A DNA stretch of 64,000 nucleotides from Sulfitobacter sp. CW3 (GTDB taxonomy: Bacteria; Pseudomonadota; Alphaproteobacteria; Rhodobacterales; Rhodobacteraceae), in assembly GCF_019392245.1 (NCBI RefSeq), contig NZ_JAHXRL010000008.1, positions 113,840-177,839 on the forward strand, in the 5' to 3' direction. The notes beneath the pieces are model-generated. The model saw nothing but the letters and a program-made list of their open reading frames with translations. It did no database searches and was not told the DNA's origin. Shown piece after piece: positions 1 through 7,486 of this stretch. Both the position numbers and the translations under genes were made by a program. Numbering within the stretch: position 1 is the stretch's first letter; every line of letters begins with the position of its first letter.

Positions 1-1
1 T

Positions 2-1165
2 CTTGGTCGGCTGGACATATCCGGTGTCATCCATCGCGCGGCTTTGCAGGTACATGTCCTCGCCGTCCCAATCGGTGTCGAGATAAAAGCGGGTGAGCGC
101 CATTTTCTCGCCGGGTTTGGCAAGCCGCGCGGTTTCCCATGTCTTGCCACCATCCTTGGACACATCAACGCGGGTGATCGCGCCACGCCCGGACCATGCA
201 AGGCCGGTGATAACCAGCGGCCCTTTGCCGTGGGTGATCGGCGATTGCGGGCTGGGCGAGGTGACGACGGATTTCGCGTCCATCTCCCATGTCCATTTGC
301 GGCTGACGCCATTGGCCAGCGTGTCGGTATATTTGCTGGTCTCTTCGCGGCTTTCCACAGGGGCATCGGTGACTTCGATACGGCGGATCCACTTGACCCA
401 CATGTTGCCTTCCCAACCGGGCACGACAAGACGCACAGGGTAACCATGCTCTTTGCGCAGCGCTTCGCCGTTGGCTTTGAAGGCGACCAAGACATCGTCG
501 AGCGCCTTTTCCATCGGGATCGAGCGCCCGTTCGACGATGCATCGGCACCTTCGACATAGACCCATTTGCCCGCAGTGTCATAGCCCGCTTCTTCCAGCA
601 GGGTGCGCAGCGGCACGCCGGTATATTCCATGTTGTGGATCATGCCGTGGGTGAACTGCGCGCCATTCAACTGCGCGCCGGCCCATTCCATGCCTGTGTT
701 GGCAGCACATTCCAGAAAATAGGTGTGGTTTTCACGTGGGAACCGCTCAAGATCAGCGTAGGTAAAGACCAGCGGACGGTCGACCAAGCCGTTGATCATC
801 AGTCGGTAATCTTCTTTCTTCAGTTCGATCGCACCGGAATGGTGACGCTCGAACGCGCAGCCTTGGGGCGTGATCGTGCCATCCAGCGCGTGGATCGGCG
901 TAAAGTTGATCGAACTGACGGTATCGGCTGTCAGCCATTCCACATTGCGGCGGACCACATCACCTTCGAACTGGATCGGCAGACCGTAAGGTGTGGCATC
1001 GACGCCATCACCAAAGGACTGGGCCCATTCTTGCGTTTCGGTGATCAGCGGATCGGGTGTTTCAGCGCGCGCAGCGCCGGCGGCAAATGCGCCAACCCCT
1101 GCGGTTGCGGCACCGCGCAAGAACGCACGGCGGTTTGGTTTTTTAGCTTCAAAGGTGTCTGACAT
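2..1165 (-). CDS. soxC: SoxC, sulfane dehydrogenase molybdenum subunit (3' end cut by window)
   Basis: SoxC is the molybdopterin subunit of periplasmic Sox(CD)2, which oxidises the SoxY-bound sulfane sulfur of thiosulfate. The reading frame is open from the ATG at 1165 to the left edge (388 codons), so the C-terminus and the expected soxD are outside. A twin-arginine signal is visible (NRRAFLRG near residue 11, then an Ala-rich segment ending AARA), which fits export of a folded Mo enzyme. The sulfite-oxidase-fold cysteine that ligates Mo is in YFLECAANTG (about Cys153). The start is supported by GGGAGG 8 nt upstream. It follows soxB after 32 bp and is the last visible gene of the leftward soxVWXYZABC series. 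Confidence 0.96.
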   Translation of the reverse strand, partial: MSDTFEAKKPNRRAFLRGAATAGVGAFAAGAARAETPDPLITETQEWAQSFGDGVDATPYGLPIQFEGDVVRRNVEWLTADTVSSINFTPIHALDGTITPQGCAFERHHSGAIELKKEDYRLMINGLVDRPLVFTYADLERFPRENHTYFLECAANTGMEWAGAQLNGAQFTHGMIHNMEYTGVPLRTLLEEAGYDTAGKWVYVEGADASSNGRSIPMEKALDDVLVAFKANGEALRKEHGYPVRLVVPGWEGNMWVKWIRRIEVTDAPVESREETSKYTDTLANGVSRKWTWEMDAKSVVTSPSPQSPITHGKGPLVITGLAWSGRGAITRVDVSKDGGKTWETARLAKPGEKMALTRFYLDTDWDGEDMYLQSRAMDDTGYVQPTK

Positions 1166-1197
1166 AACAAACGCCTCCCTTTTTATTGATGTCGGCG

Positions 1198-2901
1198 TTA
1201 GACGCCGTCGACGGTTACACTGGTATTTTCGGCAAGCGACACGGTGCCCAATTTGCGGATGTGGCTTTCGACCACGTCCCAGATTGGCGGACCTTCGGTG
1301 CCTTCGTTCACGCTGGCCCAGCCGGCAATCTGATAGGTCTTGGCCGGGTCAATCAGCTCGCCTGTTTTCAGAAGGGTCATTTCGGTGATCCGGCTGCCTT
1401 GCGGCTTGGTCACGTCAATCCGGTAGCCAAGGCCCCCGGTGCGCACCATGTCGCCACCCTGTTGGTAATAGGGGTCGGGGTTGAACAGGTTATCGGCCAC
1501 GTCTTCCAGCACGACATGCAGGAATTCACCCGTCATTTCGGTACGGTACGCTTCGGGATAGGTCATCGATGTGACGTTCCAGATGTCTTCGCGTGTGATG
1601 TCCTGACCGGGCAGGATCGACGGACCCCACCGCACGCCGGGGCTTAGCGCGATATCGGCCTCGCGTTCAGACAGCAGCGCGTCGCAGATCAGATCATCCC
1701 ACGAGCCGTTGAAATTGCCGCGGCGGTACAACAGCGTATCATCAGCCGTTGTGCCAATAACTTCGCTAAGCTGCTCCGCATAAGGTGCGCGCTGTTCGTC
1801 GATCAGGGTGGTGATCGCCTTGTCCGGCGTGATCACATCCGAGAAAATCGGGATCAGCTTGTGCCTAAAGCCCATCATGCGGCCATTCTGTACGTCCAGG
1901 TCAACGCGGCTCACAAATTTACCGTTCGACCCGGATGCAACGATGATGGTTTCGCCGACCAGCACAGGTTCGGGCAGCGCGTCATGGGTGTGCCCCGAAA
2001 GGATCACATCGATACCCGTCACAACGCCCGCCATCTGTTTATCAACGTCAAAGCCGTTGTGGCTGAGGCAGACAACCAGCTCGGCCCCTTTGGCCCGGAC
2101 TTCGTCGACCATTTCCTGCATCCGTTCGTCACGGATACCAAAGGTGTATTCAGGGAACATCCAACCGGGGTTGGCGATCGGCATATACGGGAATGCCTGA
2201 CCGATCACAGCGACCTTAACGCCACCGGATTCAAAGAACTTGTAGGGTGGGAACAGTTCGGTCGGTTCGTCCCATTCGGCGTCAAAGATGTTCTGGCCAA
2301 GGGCGGCAAAGGGCAACCCTTCGACGATTTCGTTCACGCGGTCAGAGCCGAGCGTAAATTCCCAGTGGAATGTCATCGCGTCGGGCTTGAGCGCGTTCAT
2401 GACGTTCACCATGTCCTGACCTTGGGTCTGGTAGCAGGTATAGCTGCCATGCCATGTATCGCCGCCATCCAGCAGCAATGCATCGGGGCGGTCGGCGCGG
2501 ATCTGGTTGATGACAGTGGACACGCGATCTAGACCGCCCATCTTGCCATATCCCTGAGCCAGCGCCGAGAAATCATTATAGGTCAGCGCATAGGCAGAAT
2601 GGCTGCCGTCATCGATGCCATAAAGCTTGCGGAAATCGGCACCCGTGACGTGAGGCACGGCACCCTTGTTGCCGCCCACACCGATATTGATCGATGGTTC
2701 ACGGAAATAGATCGGCTTGAGCTGCGCGTGAATGTCGGTGATGTGGATCAGGCTGACATTGCCGAAGGTATCAAATTCAAGCAGCTTGTCTTGGGTCAGC
2801 GCCTGCTGCGCGGCCAGCTTGCCCCAATTGCCAAAAGACGATGCCCCGTAAAGGGCGGTTGCAGCCATGCTGGCTTGAAGAAAATCACGACGAGAAATCA
2901 T
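1198..2901 (-). CDS. soxB: SoxB, S-sulfosulfanyl-cysteine thiosulfohydrolase
   Basis: SoxB is the periplasmic dinuclear-metal hydrolase that releases sulfate from the SoxY-bound S-sulfonate. The protein resembles 5'-nucleotidase/metallophosphoesterases: an N-terminal metal motif (HITDIHAQL), a GGDTWHGS motif, SHNGFD and SGHTHD, with the 5'-nucleotidase C-terminal domain after about residue 350. A Tat signal (SRRDFLQ, residues 3-9) precedes an Ala-rich stretch. I chose the ATG at 2901 (567 residues) because AAGG lies 8 nt upstream and it puts the Tat motif at the very N-terminus; an in-frame ATG at 2925 would add 8 residues and has no visible ribosome site. Length is normal for SoxB. Confidence 0.96.
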   Translation of the reverse strand: MISRRDFLQASMAATALYGASSFGNWGKLAAQQALTQDKLLEFDTFGNVSLIHITDIHAQLKPIYFREPSINIGVGGNKGAVPHVTGADFRKLYGIDDGSHSAYALTYNDFSALAQGYGKMGGLDRVSTVINQIRADRPDALLLDGGDTWHGSYTCYQTQGQDMVNVMNALKPDAMTFHWEFTLGSDRVNEIVEGLPFAALGQNIFDAEWDEPTELFPPYKFFESGGVKVAVIGQAFPYMPIANPGWMFPEYTFGIRDERMQEMVDEVRAKGAELVVCLSHNGFDVDKQMAGVVTGIDVILSGHTHDALPEPVLVGETIIVASGSNGKFVSRVDLDVQNGRMMGFRHKLIPIFSDVITPDKAITTLIDEQRAPYAEQLSEVIGTTADDTLLYRRGNFNGSWDDLICDALLSEREADIALSPGVRWGPSILPGQDITREDIWNVTSMTYPEAYRTEMTGEFLHVVLEDVADNLFNPDPYYQQGGDMVRTGGLGYRIDVTKPQGSRITEMTLLKTGELIDPAKTYQIAGWASVNEGTEGPPIWDVVESHIRKLGTVSLAENTSVTVDGV

Positions 2902-2998
2902 GCGACTGGCCTTAATTTCACGCATTCACATGCGCATGTTTGAATAAGTAATAGGCGAAAAACCCCGCCCCACAAATGTGGGACGGGGCCTTGATTGT

Positions 2999-3853
2999 TT
3001 AGTTGCGGACGGACGGGCCTTCGACAGACAGACCGTTGCCGCGCGAACCGACATACAGTTCCAGTGCCACGAATTCGGGGCTACCTGGGTTGAATGTTTC
3101 GGCGCGTGTATCACGTACACACCCTTTGAAACGGGCATGTGCCGAATTCAGCTTGGTGTTTTTCAGACGGTAGGTTGGGAAACCGTTGATCTGACCTTGG
3201 CTCAGGTGGTCTGCGCGGATCATGTTGCCATAGTTGTCTTCGTGGCAATTCGCACAGGACAGCTCGAGCTGACCAAAACGGGTGTAATAGATTTCCTTGC
3301 CTTGTTCCCATGTGGATTGCGCAGGACCGTCGATGGCGACGTCCACAGGCATGCCACGGGAAACCGATGCCAGCAGCGCTGTCATGTTAACCATGTCACC
3401 GCCAGTGTACTTCCACTTTTCGGCACCCATGCGGTTTTCACGACAATCGTTGATCTGCATTTCCAAGGTACGTACTTCGCCAGCGGCTTCGACGTATTTT
3501 GGATATACCGGACGGACGCCAGCCATGTCGCTGGATGCGCCATGGCAATCCGCACAGGATTTACCTTCGGAACCGTCAGCAGCGTTCCAAGTGTCTTCGG
3601 CCTGTTCCACAAAGATCATGCCGGGGTTGTCGAAATCATCCCGTTCCATGTCACGGGTTTCCGTGCCGCGAAACAGCCAACCCGACATGACCTCGTCCAT
3701 TGCATCGGAAAGATGCGCAGGCGCGGCTGTGCGGGTGACGATTTCGATGTCTTCGTTGATGACCAGATTATCGTCTGCTGGTTCGGCCATAGCACCTGAT
3801 GCCACGATAATCGCGGTCATGCAGGCCCCTAACCCTTTGGTGAACTTATTCAT
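2999..3853 (-). CDS. soxA: SoxA, dihaem L-cysteine S-thiosulfotransferase subunit
   Basis: SoxA pairs with SoxX to attach thiosulfate oxidatively to the SoxY cysteine in the periplasm. The sequence shows a Sec signal peptide (residues 1-23, ending AMA), two c-type haem sites, CADCH (Cys100/Cys103/His104) and CANCH (Cys200/Cys203/His204), and the active-site cysteine in KGCVRD (about Cys245) that carries the persulfide in characterised SoxA. Two haem motifs make it the dihaem form found in Paracoccus and Rhodovulum. At 284 residues it has the usual length. A strong GGGAGGA site precedes the ATG. It sits between soxZ and soxB in the same direction. Confidence 0.97.
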   Translation of the reverse strand: MNKFTKGLGACMTAIIVASGAMAEPADDNLVINEDIEIVTRTAAPAHLSDAMDEVMSGWLFRGTETRDMERDDFDNPGMIFVEQAEDTWNAADGSEGKSCADCHGASSDMAGVRPVYPKYVEAAGEVRTLEMQINDCRENRMGAEKWKYTGGDMVNMTALLASVSRGMPVDVAIDGPAQSTWEQGKEIYYTRFGQLELSCANCHEDNYGNMIRADHLSQGQINGFPTYRLKNTKLNSAHARFKGCVRDTRAETFNPGSPEFVALELYVGSRGNGLSVEGPSVRN

Positions 3854-3880
3854 TATTATTCCTCCCGAGAATGCAGACGC

Positions 3881-4210
3881 TTAACCGATTGCGATGTCTT
3901 TGGTGTCTTCATAGACGTCGCCATCATCGTCATACCAAGTAAAGGTGAACGTCCCGGCCTCAGGCACGAGAGCGTCGAATTCAAGGTATGGGTTGGTCGA
4001 GATCGCCGGCTGCAGCGTGAAGTCCACAACATTCTGACCATTAAAATCGCAGGTAAAGCGGTTGATGATCGAACGTGGAATTACATTGCCGTCGCCGTCT
4101 TTGCGCTGGCCGGATTCCATTTTGTGGCTGATCAGCGTCTTGATGGTGATTGATTCACCTGCTGCAGCGGATTTTGGTACTTTGACGCGGGGTTTTACAC
4201 CAGATGCCAT
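3881..4210 (-). CDS. soxZ: SoxZ, sulfur-carrier complex subunit
   Basis: SoxZ is the small immunoglobulin-like partner of SoxY; the SoxYZ heterodimer carries the sulfur intermediate through the Sox cycle. The 109-residue protein has no signal peptide, as is usual, because SoxZ is co-exported with the Tat-tagged SoxY. The N-terminal PRVKVPKSAAAGE and the FTFTWYDDDG strand near the C-terminus match the family. It is separated from soxY by 22 bp and followed by soxA after 27 bp. Confidence 0.96.
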   Translation of the reverse strand: MASGVKPRVKVPKSAAAGESITIKTLISHKMESGQRKDGDGNVIPRSIINRFTCDFNGQNVVDFTLQPAISTNPYLEFDALVPEAGTFTFTWYDDDGDVYEDTKDIAIG

Positions 4211-4232
4211 TTCATTAATTCCTTATAAAGCC

Positions 4233-4652
4233 TTAGCCGCCGCAGCCGCCGATTGTCACTTTTACCGTGCTCGATGCTTTCGCAAAGGAGCCGTCAGCCA
4301 GTTTGGCGATTGCCACCACGTCTTGTGTACCCGCCAGGCGAATACGTGTGGACGCGTGCTGCGATCCGGCGAGCGGACCAAAACCAAAGGTCGCAACGCC
4401 GGGTGTCGGGTTGCCCATGGCCAGAACCAAAATCTCTGTCGCGCCGGGGGCGTCAACTTCGATTGGCACTGTGTTGCCGTTTTCAGCGATCTCAGGCGCG
4501 GTAAGTGTCACACCTGTGTCAGCCAGTTCTGCACCACCGGTAAAGGCAGCAATTGCATCTTCGCCCGCGGCCGCGATGGCCAGCTTTGGAAGCGCCAGCG
4601 CGGCAAAGGCGCTTGCACCCATGACGATCGCACTACGTCTTGTGAATTCCAT
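4233..4652 (-). CDS. soxY: SoxY, covalent sulfur carrier with GGCGG arm
   Basis: SoxY holds the pathway intermediates on the cysteine of a flexible C-terminal arm. The protein ends exactly with GGCGG, the diagnostic carrier motif. A Tat-like signal is present at the start (EFTRRSAIVMGAS, then an Ala/Leu-rich segment to about residue 25). Two ATGs lie close together at 4658 and 4652. I prefer 4652 (139 residues) because AGGAG is then about 7 nt upstream, whereas for 4658 it would be nearly adjacent. It is flanked by soxX upstream and soxZ downstream. Confidence 0.96.
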   Translation of the reverse strand: MEFTRRSAIVMGASAFAALALPKLAIAAAGEDAIAAFTGGAELADTGVTLTAPEIAENGNTVPIEVDAPGATEILVLAMGNPTPGVATFGFGPLAGSQHASTRIRLAGTQDVVAIAKLADGSFAKASSTVKVTIGGCGG

Positions 4653-4689
4653 TGTCATACTCCTGAACAAACCCTTTTAGCGGGGCTTT

Positions 4690-5163
4690 TTAGTCTTTCA
4701 GCGTGGCGAGATACGCCACTACATCTTCGATTTGCTGTGCCGACAAAAGCGGCCCTAGCGTGTCATCGGCGGCTTTGCCTGTATAGGCGTTGCCGGGGCG
4801 GATATATCCGGTGTCCTTGTAAAAGGACGGCATCATCGTGCCCTCGAACATGATTTTCGCATTCGCCACGATCCCGCGCAGCTCTGCTTCGCTCCACCGA
4901 TCGCCAGCACCGTCAAGTGCGGGGCCAATCAGGCCTTGGAACGCAATATCTGGCAAAGCGCTTACTTCGTGGCACGCCACGCAGTTGCCCAGCTTTTTGC
5001 TGCCAACGATTTTTGCACCCTCTTCAGCATTGCCCGCCACACCGGTCAAAGACATTTCGACAGCACCGTCAGTATAGCTGACGGCGGTCGGTGCGACTTC
5101 TGCTGCGAATGCGCTGGTGGTGACAGCAACGGACGCCACCAAGGCGTATATTGAAACTCTCAT
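4690..5163 (-). CDS. soxX: SoxX, monohaem c-type cytochrome of the SoxXA enzyme
   Basis: SoxX takes electrons from the SoxXA-catalysed coupling of thiosulfate to SoxY. Visible features are a Sec signal peptide (residues 1-20), one haem c motif CVACH (Cys61/Cys64/His65) and a distal methionine in EGTMMPSFY typical of the SoxX axial ligand. The ATG at 5163 (157 residues) is preceded by GGGAGGAC; an in-frame codon at 5175 lacks a site. It is the first gene after the soxW-soxX gap, which carries a candidate SoxR operator and promoter, so it probably heads a soxXYZABCD transcript. Confidence 0.96.
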   Translation of the reverse strand: MRVSIYALVASVAVTTSAFAAEVAPTAVSYTDGAVEMSLTGVAGNAEEGAKIVGSKKLGNCVACHEVSALPDIAFQGLIGPALDGAGDRWSEAELRGIVANAKIMFEGTMMPSFYKDTGYIRPGNAYTGKAADDTLGPLLSAQQIEDVVAYLATLKD

Positions 5164-5221
5164 GTGTCCTCCCAAAGACTCTTATTTGTATACCAGCGTA
5201 GACCCACCGCCATACTGACGC

Positions 5222-5251
5222 AACTATAAATTCGCTTTTGTGAATTTTAAA
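5222..5251 (-). promoter_or_regulatory. Candidate soxX promoter with SoxR-type operator (wx site)
   Basis: The dyad AAATTC-N8-GAATTT (5228-5247) contains ATTC-N8-GAAT, the arrangement recognised by sulfide/persulfide-responsive ArsR repressors of the SqrR/BigR/SoxR group. On the minus strand TTTAAA (5246-5251) and TATAGT (5223-5228) are separated by 17 nt, a plausible -35/-10 pair with the dyad filling the spacer. The site is about 65 bp upstream of the soxX start. Seen: dyad and hexamers. Known: SoxR of Pseudaminobacter binds both the soxS-soxV and soxW-soxX regions. Inferred: that this is the wx operator. Confidence 0.6.
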
Positions 5252-5302
5252 TTGGTTTTAAACTGGCGACGCATGGCGTCTCTTGCTGGCAGGTCGGTTA
5301 TT

Positions 5303-5860
5303 CTACTCGGCCATTTTCCGGGCAAGATATTTTTGAAACGGCTCGTCGCCCTCGTATTCTTTGTCGACAACCCATTGTAACATGTTGAAAGTCGTGCCCG
5401 GACCAAAGGCCCCCGGCACCGTTGCGACGGCCGCCTGAGCTGCGGTTTGGCCCTCGGCCACGTCCTCGGGCAAGAACACCAGCGTCGGGGTGAACATCAT
5501 CCCCCACTTACGCACCATGTCTTTTTCAGGCAGGGATTCGCCGTCGAAATCTGTCACTTCGACGTCACCGAACATGTTGATCTGCACGACAAAGTAATGC
5601 TCTTTCAGATAGCTGTCGATGTTGGGAAGCGGGAACACTTCTTGGTGCATTTTGGTACAGTAAATGCAGCCGCGCTGTTCCACCGTCAGCATCAGACGTT
5701 TACCTTCGGCATTGGCTTCGGCCAGATCCTCGCGCAGATCCTTGAAGGTGTCGCGCATCCAGTCGGTTTTGTGCAGACCGTCATCGCCCAATTCCACGGC
5801 ATAAGCCGATCCGGCTAGCGCCAGCGACACAACGGTCAGACCGATTTTCAAAAGTTTCAT
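5303..5860 (-). CDS. soxW: SoxW, periplasmic thioredoxin
   Basis: SoxW is a thioredoxin-fold protein thought to receive reductant from SoxV and keep Sox proteins, especially SoxY, in the right redox state. The 185-residue product has a signal peptide (residues 1-21, ending AYA) and a CxxC active site in RGCIYCTKMH (Cys65/Cys68). The region PTLVFLPEDVAEGQ corresponds to the cis-Pro strand of the fold. CAGGAGT stands just upstream of the ATG. It follows soxV after 25 bp in the same direction, the usual soxVW pair. Confidence 0.92.
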   Translation of the reverse strand: MKLLKIGLTVVSLALAGSAYAVELGDDGLHKTDWMRDTFKDLREDLAEANAEGKRLMLTVEQRGCIYCTKMHQEVFPLPNIDSYLKEHYFVVQINMFGDVEVTDFDGESLPEKDMVRKWGMMFTPTLVFLPEDVAEGQTAAQAAVATVPGAFGPGTTFNMLQWVVDKEYEGDEPFQKYLARKMAE

Positions 5861-5885
5861 CTTGGATACTCCTGTTTATTCAAAC

Positions 5886-6626
5886 TCACCCGATGCCGCC
5901 GAAAACCGGAAAGGTTTCAAGCATCCATTGGGCGATATAATTCATTGAATTTGTGGCGATCAGCACCCCAAAGAGGATCAGCAATGCGCCCATGACTTTT
6001 TCCACCGTTCCCAGATGCTGGCGAAACCGTGCCATCCACCGCATGAACGGCCCGATGAACATCGCGGCCACAACAAAGGGGGCTGTCATCCCGACCCCAT
6101 AGGTAAACAGCAACAGCGCACCATTGGCCGCAGTATCCGTGCCTGCTGCGGTGAACAAGATCGCCGCCAGCACCGGCCCGACGCAGGGCGTCCAGCCGAA
6201 AGCAAAGGCAAGGCCAATGACATAAGCCCCTATCAGGCTCGTCGCCTTGGTATCGCCGGCATCAGCGCGAAACTGACGGTACAAAAAGCCGATGCGGATC
6301 ACACCCAGAAAGTGCAGGCCCATGGCGATGATAATCGCGGCAGCGATCCAGCGCAGATAATCAAAATATTCGCGGACAACTTGCCCAAAGCTCGATGCCG
6401 CAGCCCCCAAGCCCATGAAAATCGTGATCACCCCGGCGGCAAAAAACAGCGAGGCCAGAACCGCGCGGCGGCGCACGGATGGATCAACGGGGCCGTCTGC
6501 GGTGATCTGGTTCATCCCGACACCCGCCAGATAGCTAAGGTAGAACGGAACAATGGGTAGAATACAGGGCGACAGGAAGGATAATAATCCAGCGATAGCA
6601 GCGCCGACGAACGTAATTTCAAGCAT
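5886..6626 (-). CDS. soxV: SoxV, CcdA-type thiol-electron transporter
   Basis: SoxV belongs to the CcdA/DsbD-beta family and carries reducing equivalents from cytoplasmic thioredoxin across the membrane to SoxW. The protein (246 residues) is strongly hydrophobic with about six membrane segments and has the two redox cysteines in LSPCILP (Cys21) and GWTPCVGP (Cys148). I take the ATG at 6626, which gives the family N-terminus starting in the first membrane segment; the frame could extend to 6683 but would then overlap the soxS promoter. It diverges from soxS across a 68-bp gap. Confidence 0.93.
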   Translation of the reverse strand: MLEITFVGAAIAGLLSFLSPCILPIVPFYLSYLAGVGMNQITADGPVDPSVRRRAVLASLFFAAGVITIFMGLGAAASSFGQVVREYFDYLRWIAAAIIIAMGLHFLGVIRIGFLYRQFRADAGDTKATSLIGAYVIGLAFAFGWTPCVGPVLAAILFTAAGTDTAANGALLLFTYGVGMTAPFVVAAMFIGPFMRWMARFRQHLGTVEKVMGALLILFGVLIATNSMNYIAQWMLETFPVFGGIG

Positions 6627-6642
6627 TTTGGGTGCCTTTATC

Positions 6643-6680
6643 TTGTACCATGCACATATTCGCATTATGTTATGCGAAAT
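6643..6680. promoter_or_regulatory. Divergent soxS/soxV control region with SoxR-like dyad (sv site)
   Basis: A perfect inverted repeat TTCGCAT-N6-ATGCGAA occupies 6659-6678, between the divergent soxV (start 6626) and soxS (start 6695). On the plus strand TTGTAC (6643-6648) and TATGTT (6666-6671) are spaced by 17 nt and could be the soxS -35/-10; the -10 would lie in the middle of the dyad. This matches the position of the sv operator bound by SoxR in related bacteria. The repeat geometry differs from the wx site (7-bp arms, 6-nt centre), so the exact protein contact is an inference. Confidence 0.55.
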
Positions 6681-6694
6681 CAATAGGTCTTTTA

Positions 6695-7075
6695 ATGATA
6701 CGTATCCGCGCGTTCCTTTTTGCTTTTGTTGCCCTGATCACCTTGTCAGGACACGCCATGGCCGATGTGTCATTGATCATGGTCGAGGAAAAAGGGTGCG
6801 TTTGGTGCGCCCGTTGGAACGAAGAAATCGCGCCGATCTATCCCAAGACCCAAGCCGGTAAAACCGCCCCTCTGCGCCGCATCGATATCAAGGCCGAGAC
6901 GCCATCAGATCTTAGCTTTAAACGCAGCCTGAGGTTCACGCCGACCTTTGTGTTGATGGTGGATGGCAAGGAAATTTCGCGCATCGAAGGTTACCCCGGC
7001 GAGGATTTCTTTTGGGGAGTCTTGGAAAAAATGATGTTTGATGCCAAACTGATGGTGCCACCAAACGGAAGCTAA
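6695..7075 (+). CDS. soxS: SoxS, periplasmic thioredoxin-like protein
   Basis: SoxS is a small thioredoxin-fold protein which in Paracoccus reactivates the Sox system by reducing SoxY. The 126-residue product has a signal peptide (residues 1-23, ending AMA), a CxxC site in KGCVWCARW (Cys35/Cys38) and a cis-Pro region FTPTFVLMVDG. The ATG at 6695 follows AGGT; the longer in-frame start at 6632 would cross the divergent promoter and is rejected. It is first in the rightward soxS-R-T group. Confidence 0.9.
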   Translation: MIRIRAFLFAFVALITLSGHAMADVSLIMVEEKGCVWCARWNEEIAPIYPKTQAGKTAPLRRIDIKAETPSDLSFKRSLRFTPTFVLMVDGKEISRIEGYPGEDFFWGVLEKMMFDAKLMVPPNGS

Positions 7076-7144
7076 GGCCCGGCCACTGCGTTGGATCGAC
7101 CAAGGCAGTTTTGAATTTGACTAAAATACTAAGGAAACCATCCT

Positions 7145-7480
7145 GTGGGTCTACCCGTTTTTGACAAGAATATGTGTGCTGAAGACCTCGACAAGATGGC
7201 TTCGAATGCAGTGAAAGCATCCAACTTTCTGAAGGCGATCAGCCATGAAGGCCGTTTGATGATCCTGTGCCATCTGGCATCGGGTGAAAAATCCGTGACT
7301 GAACTGGAAGAACTGCTTTCCGCTCGGCAGGCCGCCGTGTCCCAACAGCTTTCGCGCCTCCGGCTTGAAGGTTTGGTGATACCGCGCAGGGATGGAAAAA
7401 CCATTTACTACCGCCTTGCCGATGATCGGCCCAAGCAGATCATGGAAGTCGTCTATGATCTGTTCTGCCGCGCTGATTGA
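7145..7480 (+). CDS. soxR: SoxR, ArsR-family persulfide-responsive repressor
   Basis: SoxR represses the sox promoters and is released by sulfur species. The 111-residue protein is a winged helix-turn-helix of the ArsR family (recognition region SARQAAVSQQLSRLRLEGLV, residues 59-78; wing at GKTIYY). Two cysteines, Cys42 (MILCHL) and Cys108 (DLFCRAD), sit where SqrR and BigR keep the pair that forms a sulfur bridge; a third, Cys11, is near the N-terminus. The start is a GTG with AAGGA upstream. It lies 69 bp after soxS and 6 bp before the membrane gene soxT. Confidence 0.9.
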   Translation: MGLPVFDKNMCAEDLDKMASNAVKASNFLKAISHEGRLMILCHLASGEKSVTELEELLSARQAAVSQQLSRLRLEGLVIPRRDGKTIYYRLADDRPKQIMEVVYDLFCRAD

Positions 7481-7486
7481 TCTAAG

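Noticed and set aside
44..1162. Long rightward open frame across soxC
   Set aside because: It is antisense to soxC, whose Tat signal, Mo cysteine and ribosome site are clear; the rightward frame has no recognisable domain and reflects GC-rich codon bias.
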